Assembly: GCA_030631505.1 (NCBI GenBank)
Contig: DAOVKX010000067.1
Location: forward strand, 1 to 5,649
DNA: 5,649 nt
Direction of reading: 5' to 3'
Source: Candidatus Nanohaloarchaea archaeon
Lineage (GTDB): Archaea; EX4484-52; DAOVKX01
The notes beneath the pieces were generated by a model. It was not told where the DNA came from. It saw nothing but the letters and a program-made list of their open reading frames with translations, and ran no database searches. Both the position numbers and the translations under genes were made by a program. Below, piece after piece: positions 1 through 5,325 of this stretch; within the stretch, counting starts at the first letter, position 1; each line of letters opens with the position of its first letter.

Positions 1-1
1 A

Positions 2-2821
2 ATCAATCGAGAGCATATTATTCCCTGGTATTTTTTTTGGCATAAGGATTTAAAGATAAAGCTACAAGAAAAGTTTGAAAGTATATATTCTTTTCAAGAG
101 AAGATTGACAAATATAATGCGAACTATGAGTTACTAATTAAGAAAAAATGTGTTGATAAGGAACAATTGATTAAAACAAATATCAAGAAAATTAAAGAAA
201 CTATAAATGAAACATTAAAAAATTCAAATTTTCTAGAGTATACAAATCAAAAACAGGATCTAAATATTATAAAGAAAGAATTACACACCCTTAGAGATTT
301 AAAGAGAAATTATGTAGATATTTATAATGTATCTTTAAGCTTTATTGATATCTCAATTAAAAAATATAAACAAGAATATGAGATTAAAAAAAATGATAAC
401 CTTACTTTTCTTAACTATAAAAAAATATTAAATGTTATTCAAAATGAAATTAATAATATTGAAAGAGATTATAAAAAAATTGTCAGGAATGATAAATATC
501 TTATTTTTTCTGAAAAGGCGGATATAATTAATAAAATTAATAATTCAATAAAAAGAATAAGCACATTTTTATCAGATGACAGAATATATCATCAGGAAGT
601 ATTAGATTTAATTAATGAATATATAAACCAGATTAAACCATATCGGCAGTTAATCAATAGATTCAATCCTGATTTTGTTACACAAAAGAAGACTGAATAC
701 AAGGACTTATTCAAAAAAGGTAATTTGACATTAGATGAGGATCAACAAACAGCAATAATTACTGATGATAAGCATAATTTGGTCGTTGCAGGTGCAGGTT
801 CTGGAAAAACTGAGGTTTTGATTAATAGAGTAGCTTATCTTATTAAAAGAAAATCAGACACTATTAAATCAAATAGAATTCTTGTATTGGCTTTCCAAAA
901 TAAAGCAGCAAATGAAATTAAAGAGCGACTTAAAAAGAGATATGGTGTTGATGTTGAAATACGAACATTTCATTCTTTAGGTAAGAAAATTATTGAAGAT
1001 GCATCAAAAATTAAAGGAATCAAAACACCAAAACTTAAAGAAGAATGTTCAGAAGATTGGAAGTATCAAAGATATATCCAAAGTTTATTTGAGAAAGAAA
1101 TTTCAAAAAACGAGAAACTACAAAACAGTATAATTAATTTTATGAAACGCTATGGCGATGAAGAAATAATTAAAAATGAAGTTGATTTTGAGAAAAAAGA
1201 AGAATTCTATAATTATCAAAGAAGTTTGACATATATTGCTTTAGATGGAACAAAAGTTAAAAGTGAAGCTGAGCGGGAAATATTGAATTTCTTTTTAATG
1301 TATAAATTGAATGGTAATTGTATTAAAGTCATTTATGAAAATCCTGCGGATTGGATGAAATACAAGAATGAGAAAGGTGAAGAAATTACACCAAAACCTG
1401 ATTTTTATTTTCCTGATTTTGATATGTATTTAGAACATTGGGCTATTGGAAAGAATGGAAAAGTTCCAAAATGGTTTTCTGGAGAAAATCCAACAAAAGA
1501 TTATACAGAAACAATGAACCTAAAAAAGGAAAAATATAAGACAAATGAAAAAACTTTGTTTGAAACTTCACAAGCAGATTATGAAAGCAATAAGTTTCAT
1601 AAAATTTTATCTGAAAGATTTTTGAAAGCATTAAAAGAAAAAAATCAAGATAAAAAATTTGAACTGATACAGTTATCCTATAAAGAATTAGTTGAATCAG
1701 TTTGGGAATCTGCACAAGTTGTAAAACAAATACCTCTGAATATATCAAGATTTATCGTAATTGCAAAAACATATAGATTGTGTCCTCAAGATATTGAAAA
1801 AAGGTTGAATACTGAGAAGTGGTCTCCTAAACAACTATCTTTTGCCAAAATGGCCAATCGAATTTATGTAAGTTATCAAAAAGAGTTTGAAAAAGGACAT
1901 TTTATTGATTTTTCAGATATGATAAATTTAGCAGTTGATTATCTAAAGGAAAATAAAGAACTTTACAAAGACAAATATGACCATATTCTTATTGATGAAT
2001 ATCAGGATATTAGCACCCAGAGATATGAAATGATTAAAGAACTCATGAATAAAGATAGGGGATGCAAACTGTTTTGTGTTGGAGATGATTGGCAGAGTAT
2101 AATGGGTTTTGCAGGATCAAATCTTAATTTTTTCATTAATTTTGATAAATTTTTTCAATATCCTGCAAGAACAGATTTAACAAAAAATTATAGAAGTATA
2201 AAATCTATTGTTGATGTCGGTGCATGTATAATAAAGAACAATAAAGATAGTCAAATAAAGAAAAAGACAGTTTCAAATTCAGAAGAAATAAAGCCGATAT
2301 TGATTTATTCTTCAAAACATCAAAAGAAGTTTTTTAATCAGTATTATGAGCAGATTGCAAAGCATTGTCTGGATACCATCAAAGTATATCACACTACAAA
2401 GAATTATTCTTATGATGATTTTATGATTCTTTTAAGGATAGCAAAGAAAAAGAAGTTAAGAAACTTCATTAGTGAATATGCGGAATCTTTAGGTATCCCA
2501 ATTTCAGAAAAAGCAGATAAACCAAATTGCGTTCATATCATGTCTGTTCACAAAAGCAAAGGGTTACAAGCAAAGGTTGTAATGATATTGAATGTAGATA
2601 AAGGTTTGTACGGATTTCCTTGTGAGTTAGAGGACCCAGACCTATTCCAACCAGCAAGTAAAAACCGTGATAGATTAAGAAAGCAGGAAGAAAGGAGATT
2701 ATTTTATGTTGCAGTTACAAGAGCAAAAGAAGAAGTAATTATGTATTCACAAAGGTGTTCTGAAAGTGAATTCATTACAGAGATTAAAGACTTTACAAAG
2801 AGAGAAGAATTAAGGTATTAA
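2..2821 (+). CDS. UvrD/Rep-type SF1 DNA helicase with nuclease-like insertion (5' end outside window)
   Basis: ATP-dependent 3'-5' DNA helicase or translocase of the UvrD/Rep/HelD group, probably cytosolic DNA repair or restart; the exact role is not visible. The frame has no stop from base 2, giving 939 visible residues, so the true start lies upstream and TTG 167 is only an internal codon. Counting from base 2: residues about 16-215 are Lys/Asn/Ile-rich and probably long helices or coiled coil, as in HelD-like N-termini; Q-motif LDEDQQ 244-249; Walker A GAGSGKT 264-270; motif Ia near 295; TFHSLG 322-327; nuclease-like insertion about 411-530; motif II DEYQD 665-669; motif III GDDWQS 694-699; motif IV NYRS 729-732; motif V SVHKSKGL 848-855; motif VI RRLFYVAVTRAK 898-909. 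All helicase motifs look intact. It is much more AT-rich than the genes to its right (sampled lines 17-37% GC), which may mean transfer. Helicase call is very sure; the subfamily is moderate. Confidence 0.95.
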   Translation: MNREHIIPWYFFWHKDLKIKLQEKFESIYSFQEKIDKYNANYELLIKKKCVDKEQLIKTNIKKIKETINETLKNSNFLEYTNQKQDLNIIKKELHTLRDLKRNYVDIYNVSLSFIDISIKKYKQEYEIKKNDNLTFLNYKKILNVIQNEINNIERDYKKIVRNDKYLIFSEKADIINKINNSIKRISTFLSDDRIYHQEVLDLINEYINQIKPYRQLINRFNPDFVTQKKTEYKDLFKKGNLTLDEDQQTAIITDDKHNLVVAGAGSGKTEVLINRVAYLIKRKSDTIKSNRILVLAFQNKAANEIKERLKKRYGVDVEIRTFHSLGKKIIEDASKIKGIKTPKLKEECSEDWKYQRYIQSLFEKEISKNEKLQNSIINFMKRYGDEEIIKNEVDFEKKEEFYNYQRSLTYIALDGTKVKSEAEREILNFFLMYKLNGNCIKVIYENPADWMKYKNEKGEEITPKPDFYFPDFDMYLEHWAIGKNGKVPKWFSGENPTKDYTETMNLKKEKYKTNEKTLFETSQADYESNKFHKILSERFLKALKEKNQDKKFELIQLSYKELVESVWESAQVVKQIPLNISRFIVIAKTYRLCPQDIEKRLNTEKWSPKQLSFAKMANRIYVSYQKEFEKGHFIDFSDMINLAVDYLKENKELYKDKYDHILIDEYQDISTQRYEMIKELMNKDRGCKLFCVGDDWQSIMGFAGSNLNFFINFDKFFQYPARTDLTKNYRSIKSIVDVGACIIKNNKDSQIKKKTVSNSEEIKPILIYSSKHQKKFFNQYYEQIAKHCLDTIKVYHTTKNYSYDDFMILLRIAKKKKLRNFISEYAESLGIPISEKADKPNCVHIMSVHKSKGLQAKVVMILNVDKGLYGFPCELEDPDLFQPASKNRDRLRKQEERRLFYVAVTRAKEEVIMYSQRCSESEFITEIKDFTKREELRY
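1232..1591 (+). other. PD-(D/E)XK-like nuclease insertion inside the helicase
   Basis: Between motif Ic and motif II the helicase carries about 120 residues unrelated to the motor core. They read as a restriction-endonuclease-like fold: SEAEREI with Glu424 (base 1271), KPDFYFPDFD with Asp467 (base 1400), and YLEHWAI with Glu478 (base 1433), followed by NLKKEKY and LFETSQADY. From memory, related helicases have the same insertion with PDFY, YIEHFG and a later WKR block, so it belongs to the subfamily and is not a recent fusion. The usual ExK lysine is replaced (E-H-W); Lys508 (base 1523) might substitute. Whether it cuts DNA cannot be decided from sequence alone. Confidence 0.65.
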
Positions 2822-2995
2822 ATTTCGACTGTAGAAGCTGTATATGTATGGAATATCACTACTAATCTGATTCTAAAAAAGTGAAAATTCAATTGAGTTT
2901 AACTAACCTTAAAACAACGGTTATCGATAATTAAAAAACTGGAGAGATATCTATATTTAATGCAAATCCATTGAGGGTAGCACCAATAAACCAGC

Positions 2996-3002
2996 AAAAA
3001 AA
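2996..3002 (-). terminator. U-run terminator of the lipoprotein gene
   Basis: Seven A residues on the + strand give a run of seven U in the transcript about 45 bases past the stop codon of the minus-strand gene. Archaeal RNA polymerase terminates at such runs without needing a hairpin. No clear stem precedes it. The rest of the 2822-3046 gap shows no gene and no obvious terminator for the helicase. Confidence 0.4.
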
Positions 3003-3046
3003 TACTAATCACTCACTCTCATTAATACAACTTCTGGCATTTATTT

Positions 3047-3814
3047 CTAATCGCTTGCAAAATGGAAATTAATTGGCCTATTGATAATTGAGTCAGAGCC
3101 TATAGAAGATATTTTTAAATTACATTTGTAATCTGAAGGTGCTGTGATGGAAGTTAAACCTTTGAAATCTATTACCCATGTTATGCTATCGCCTCCGGCA
3201 AATCTGTTTATTATTTTTCCCTTGTTTGAAGGTGTGCAGACACATGCTTTGTTACATGAAGAGCAGAGGAAATAATTTTCATTAACCGGCAAGCCTGTTC
3301 CGCAGTCCAAAGTATAGCTTACGTTTTTTAACTGACTTTCCCCGATATTAAGAAGCTTAAATGTTATTTTCGCATTATCATAATATTTTGCTCCATCAGA
3401 ACCATAATATACATAAATGTCGTTGCCCTGAACATTGCACCATTCAGAATACTGGCCGGCGCTTCTGCATGAGTGCATGAGAGAGTACGGAGCTGACAAT
3501 TCCCCGGGACATTCGCCGCAATCTTTACTGCAGGCTCTTTGTTTGCCTGCAAAACCTTGTTTTTCTTCGCATAAGCTCTCTTCCAGAGTACATATGTTAT
3601 CACCGCAAAATCCTGAGGTGTTTGTTATTTGTGGTGGCTTTTCCAGAGGCGTCCCAGGTTCTTCTAATGCCCCGCACTCCAAAGGGTCTCCAACTACAGA
3701 ACCATCCGGACACACATATTGCGTCTCAGGGGCAGACTTTGAGCTACTGTCCACGCATCCACTACTACTAACTAAAACAATTCCAATCAGAAACAAAAAC
3801 AATGCCTCTTTCAT
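3047..3814 (-). CDS. secreted Cys-rich putative lipoprotein
   Basis: 255 residues, starting at ATG 3814 and ending in TAG. A charged MKE start, a hydrophobic stretch (residues 4-15) and SSSGC with Cys20 indicate export, probably as a membrane-anchored lipoprotein; Ser at the -3 lipobox position is atypical, so ordinary signal-peptide cleavage is the alternative. A Ser/Pro/Glu-rich linker follows and contains YVCPDGSVVGDPLEC (33-47), a short Cys motif I recall from DPANN surface proteins. Residues 69-104 form a Cys cluster (FCGDNIC, CSKDCGEC). The C-terminal half (about 130-250) is predicted beta-rich, with ITFKLLNIGESQLKNVSYTL resembling an Ig-like/CARDB strand pattern and a second cluster, CSSCNKACVC (184-193). 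Besides Cys20 there are 16 Cys, an even number fitting disulfides outside the cell. It is less AT-rich than its neighbours and divergent from the 4011 gene. Function unknown. Confidence 0.85.
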   Translation of the reverse strand: MKEALFLFLIGIVLVSSSGCVDSSSKSAPETQYVCPDGSVVGDPLECGALEEPGTPLEKPPQITNTSGFCGDNICTLEESLCEEKQGFAGKQRACSKDCGECPGELSAPYSLMHSCRSAGQYSEWCNVQGNDIYVYYGSDGAKYYDNAKITFKLLNIGESQLKNVSYTLDCGTGLPVNENYFLCSSCNKACVCTPSNKGKIINRFAGGDSITWVIDFKGLTSITAPSDYKCNLKISSIGSDSIINRPINFHFASD

Positions 3815-3836
3815 AAACTATTATTTGAAAATGACC

Positions 3837-3851
3837 TTTAAGTATTTTAAG
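3837..3851 (-). promoter_or_regulatory. TATA box of the lipoprotein gene
   Basis: On the minus strand this reads CTTAAAATACTTAAA. Its two A/T cores centre about 26 and 32 bases upstream of ATG 3814, the spacing expected for a transcript beginning at or a few bases before the start codon. No Shine-Dalgarno precedes that ATG, which fits a leaderless mRNA. Confidence 0.5.
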
Positions 3852-3999
3852 CTCTCAAGAGAACGAAATTAATAAATTTAATGTTAATTATTTGATAAAA
3901 CTTAATATCATGGTCCTCCGACATATTCTTATTTTTAATCCTCAATTTAGTTTTATGGATTTTGAAAATTGCGTCACTATCGTTCCTGATTTTTAAAAT

Positions 4000-4003
4000 G
4001 GAG
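4000..4003 (+). promoter_or_regulatory. Shine-Dalgarno of the 4011 gene
   Basis: GGAG lies 7 bases before ATG 4011 and fixes that start. This gene therefore has a leader mRNA, unlike the divergent lipoprotein gene. The 3873-4010 stretch has several T-rich segments (around 3927-3938) that could be its TATA box, but none stands out. Confidence 0.7.
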
Positions 4004-4010
4004 ATTTGTT

Positions 4011-4466
4011 ATGGATTTCAAAAAACTTGAAAAGGATTTTGATGAAGTGGTATATGGTGAAATATTGAACGAATTAGAAAAATCACCTGAAGAAATGGAA
4101 GGTGAATTCCGTTGTCATGATTTCGCTTATTTAATCCGTCACGGAATGAAAAAGAAAGGGTATAATACCAAAATAAAACACGGCATTTATTTTGATTTTC
4201 ATAACAACGTTTATCACTCATGGAACGAACTCAACAAAATAATATTAGATTACCATAATTACCTGAGATACTGCTATGGAACAAGTGAAATCTGGTTTTC
4301 AAAAGAAATCTTAAAAAAACCGATAATAGACATTCGCTTTGTAAAGGTATACCAAAAACAAGAACCTGATAGTGGAATAAAAGCGATATACATTACAAGG
4401 CCTAATTATAAACCAGAACCCTCTGACAGCGCAAAAGGATTAGCCCGCAAATTGTTTGATGTATAA
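4011..4466 (+). CDS. minimal transglutaminase-like protein (putative Cys-His-Asp enzyme)
   Basis: 151 residues, ATG start with a GGAG site 7 bases upstream. I do not recognise a named gene. The centre matches the transglutaminase/cysteine-protease core layout: Cys35 in RCHDFAYLIRHGMKKKGY starts a helix, then a beta segment NTKIKHGIYFDF, then His69 in YHSWNEL and Asp80 in KIILDYH. The order and spacing (Cys, about 34 residues, His, 11 residues, Asp) fit the CxxxA...GI.....HaW.E....W...D pattern of that superfamily. The N-terminal 30 residues are acidic and helical; the C-terminal 50 include a beta-rich IDIRFVKVYQK segment. There is no signal peptide or membrane segment, so it should be cytosolic. 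It could be a protease, amide hydrolase or inactive relative; substrate unknown. Its stop overlaps a TATA-like box for the next gene. Confidence 0.8.
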   Translation: MDFKKLEKDFDEVVYGEILNELEKSPEEMEGEFRCHDFAYLIRHGMKKKGYNTKIKHGIYFDFHNNVYHSWNELNKIILDYHNYLRYCYGTSEIWFSKEILKKPIIDIRFVKVYQKQEPDSGIKAIYITRPNYKPEPSDSAKGLARKLFDV

Positions 4467-4473
4467 TATATAT
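4464..4473 (+). promoter_or_regulatory. TATA box for the zinc-ribbon gene
   Basis: TAATATATAT begins inside the stop codon of the preceding gene. A start of transcription about 27 bases downstream (near 4496) would leave a leader of about 20 bases carrying the Shine-Dalgarno at 4506-4513, so the gene probably has its own promoter. Confidence 0.45.
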
Positions 4474-4505
4474 CACTCACAACAAATCAATATAAACAAC
4501 AAAAA

Positions 4506-4513
4506 GAGATGAT
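4506..4513 (+). promoter_or_regulatory. Shine-Dalgarno deciding start 4518
   Basis: GAGATGAT matches the archaeal consensus GAGGTGAT with one transition and ends 4 bases before ATG 4518. The in-frame ATG at 4509 lies inside this site and has nothing comparable upstream, so 4518 is the better start. Confidence 0.65.
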
Positions 4514-4517
4514 ACTT

Positions 4518-4769
4518 ATGACAGAATCATACCCAAAAATCAATGAAATGAACTATTTCACGAACAGGAAACTGGAGAACGAAGCAGGAGAAAAAACAGG
4601 CAGACTGCTGATGTACAGGATAAAAGGCAGGGAAGAATTTGAAGTAAAAATGACATGCCCTTTCTGTGGAGCACAGCAGAAACAGAGTATAGTTTTCGAG
4701 AAAAGGCCTTACAGAATGAAGTGCAAAGAGTGCGAAAAGATTATAAAGGTTCCTAAACTAAAAAAATAG
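4518..4769 (+). CDS. small zinc-ribbon protein
   Basis: 83 residues from ATG 4518 (an ATG at 4509 would add three residues but overlaps the ribosome site). The N-terminal half is charged and has no known motif; RLLMYRIKGREEFEVKMT looks like a beta pair. A treble of signals marks a zinc ribbon: CPFC at 47-50 followed by Gly51, and CKEC at 69-72, four Cys for one zinc ion, with a basic tail IIKVPKLKK. No signal peptide is present. Proteins of this size and layout are, as I recall, common in DPANN genomes without assigned function; nucleic-acid binding or a role in transcription or translation is the usual guess for such ribbons. The stop lies 9 bases before the tRNA, so the two may share a transcript. 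Confidence 0.85.
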   Translation: MTESYPKINEMNYFTNRKLENEAGEKTGRLLMYRIKGREEFEVKMTCPFCGAQQKQSIVFEKRPYRMKCKECEKIIKVPKLKK

Positions 4770-4815
4770 ATACCTTATGCCTCGGTAGCTCAGCTGGTAG
4801 AGCGCGTGACTTGTA

Positions 4816-4846
4816 TGCGTGAAACTCGTATGCGTGATGTCATGAA
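4816..4846 (+). other. tRNA intron 1, canonical position 37/38 (31 nt)
   Basis: The splice borders fit a bulge-helix-bulge. The outer helix is the whole anticodon stem (4805-4809 with 4848-4852). The central helix pairs 4810, 4812 and 4813 with 4844, 4842 and 4841, with a U-U mismatch at 4811/4843. The bulges are UA|U (4814-4816) and AA|A (4845-4847). The inner helix 4817-4820 with 4837-4840 has two G-U pairs. It is thus a slightly relaxed motif at the commonest archaeal intron site. Confidence 0.85.
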
Positions 4847-4867
4847 ATCACGCGGTCGGGGGTTCAA

Positions 4868-5007
4868 TGAACTTACTAAGTTCAATCAACACAATATCAG
4901 ACACAAGGTCTGATATAGTTCCTGCAATTGGTGCAATGTTAAACAACTATCAACCTGACGGTTGATAGCAACTTTCATAATTGTACAGAACAGAGTAGTT
5001 CGAACAC
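4868..5007 (+). other. tRNA intron 2, T-loop position 58/59 (140 nt)
   Basis: A strict bulge-helix-bulge defines both borders. Central helix GTTC 4862-4865 pairs with GAAC 5002-5005. The 5' bulge is AA|T (4866-4868) and the 3' bulge AC|A (5006-5008). The inner helix GAACT 4869-4873 pairs with AGTTC 4997-5001. The outer helix 4858-4861 pairs with 5009-5012, with one G-U. Cutting after the second base of each bulge restores T-loop TTCAAAT. Inside are two perfect 9-bp hairpins (4894-4902 with 4908-4916; 4947-4955 with 4960-4968) and a long-range helix, 4922-4929 with 4979-4988 (two-base bulge). No reading frame of note. Confidence 0.9.
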
Positions 5008-5039
5008 ATCCCTCCCGAGGCTTGGGAGCAAAGGTGTAA

Positions 5040-5083
5040 CTTAGGTCGTGTTTAACGGGGGTTTATATATCCCCCTGCCTAAG
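5040..5083 (+). repeat. nested inverted repeat around a TATA box
   Basis: CTTAGG (5040-5045) pairs with CCTAAG (5078-5083), and inside it GGGGG (5057-5061) pairs with CCCCC (5071-5075). The 9-base loop TTTATATAT is itself the TATA box of the recombinase remnant. As DNA this could be an operator over the promoter; as RNA it would be a stem-loop just downstream of the tRNA. Which is true cannot be told from the sequence. Confidence 0.6.
5062..5070 (+). promoter_or_regulatory. TATA box of the recombinase remnant
   Basis: TTTATATAT matches the archaeal TATA consensus closely. Its centre lies 27 bases before ATG 5093, the spacing for transcription beginning on the start codon. There is no Shine-Dalgarno, so the mRNA would be leaderless; this also favours ATG 5093 over the in-frame TTG 5087. 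Confidence 0.65.
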
Positions 5084-5092
5084 TGATTGCCT

Positions 5093-5301
5093 ATGCCTGA
5101 GAGATATGATGACTATAGCCAGATAAAAGAGGATATTTATTCTGTTGATAAGAAGTTAATCAGTTTAATCTTTCATATAGAAAAAGACAAACGCATACTT
5201 GCCGCTAACAGGAAACTCATTCTTGAATTCAAGGACAACTGCATGGCCAGGAGTCTTGCGACGCTCGGATTAAATTTTCCACCATCATAATCTCAAGATA
5301 A
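5093..5301 (+). pseudogene. tyrosine recombinase (integrase) N-terminal remnant, frameshifted
   Basis: As it stands the frame from ATG 5093 gives 65 residues and stops at 5290. The segment ILAANRKLILEFKDNCMARSL (about residues 34-54) resembles the start of the core-binding, SAM-like domain of archaeal XerA-type tyrosine recombinases, where it is normally followed by a GLSxARIxxYL helix. Here the frame goes off into ATLGLNFPPS, but the frame shifted at about 5257 reads DARIKFSTIIISR up to TAA 5299-5301. A single lost base near 5258 therefore explains the break. After 5301 no catalytic domain (Arg, His, Tyr residues) can be found, so the gene is also truncated. It begins 71 bases after a tRNA gene and reads away from it, the usual setting of an integrase next to its attachment site. 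A free-standing small protein is the less likely alternative. Confidence 0.65.
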
Positions 5302-5325
5302 TCTCCATGATTTCGTTATGAATAG

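Larger units (their letters stand above)
4779..5022 (+). tRNA. tRNA-Thr (UGU) with two introns
   Basis: Exons are 4779-4815, 4847-4867 and 5008-5022, giving a 73-nt tRNA. Acceptor stem GCCTCGG (4779-4785) pairs perfectly with CCGAGGC (5015-5021), discriminator U5022. D-stem GCTC/GAGC with loop AGCTGGTA; anticodon stem CGTGA/TCACG with loop CTTGTAA, anticodon UGU at 4812-4814; variable loop CGGTC; T-stem GGGGG/CCCTC (one G-U pair) and T-loop TTCAAAT. U8, G18G19, U33, T54T55C56 and A58 are all in place, and U73 fits archaeal threonine tRNAs. CCA is not encoded. A 31-nt intron sits at 37/38 and a 140-nt intron at 58/59. A TTATAAA at 4741-4747, inside the end of the preceding gene, may serve as promoter; read-through from that gene is the alternative. 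Confidence 0.93.

Noticed and set aside
167..169. TTG 167 as the start of the helicase.
   Set aside because: The frame is open for 55 codons upstream to the window edge with similar Lys/Ile-rich, sensible protein sequence, and no Shine-Dalgarno or TATA spacing marks the TTG.
3435..3872. A 145-codon plus-strand frame opposite the lipoprotein gene.
   Set aside because: It is antisense to a gene with an export signal and patterned cysteines; its product is low in structure and has no ribosome site. Shorter antisense frames at 1443-1748, 3364-3603 and 4018-4221 are rejected for the same reason.
3955..3996. A 13-residue frame (ATG 3955 to TAA 3996) just before the GGAG site of the 4011 gene, as a leader peptide.
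   Set aside because: It has no ribosome site, and its start resembles that of the next gene only over a few bases; it is likely chance in AT-rich DNA.
4888..4968. A CRISPR-like array or a C/D box guide RNA in intron 2 from repeated CTGA and TGATAG words.
   Set aside because: The words are the arms of two different hairpins, not direct repeats with spacers, and the candidate boxes are buried in stems.
4868..5007. A group I self-splicing intron in the tRNA (GATATAG near 4912-4918 resembles a piece of the conserved S element).
   Set aside because: 140 nt is too short for the P3-P8 core, the GATATAG is part of a simple hairpin, no terminal G fits the 3' border, and the strict BHB explains both borders exactly.
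5087..5092. TTG 5087 as the start of the recombinase remnant.
   Set aside because: The TATA box places transcription at about 5092-5093, so ATG 5093 as a leaderless start fits better.
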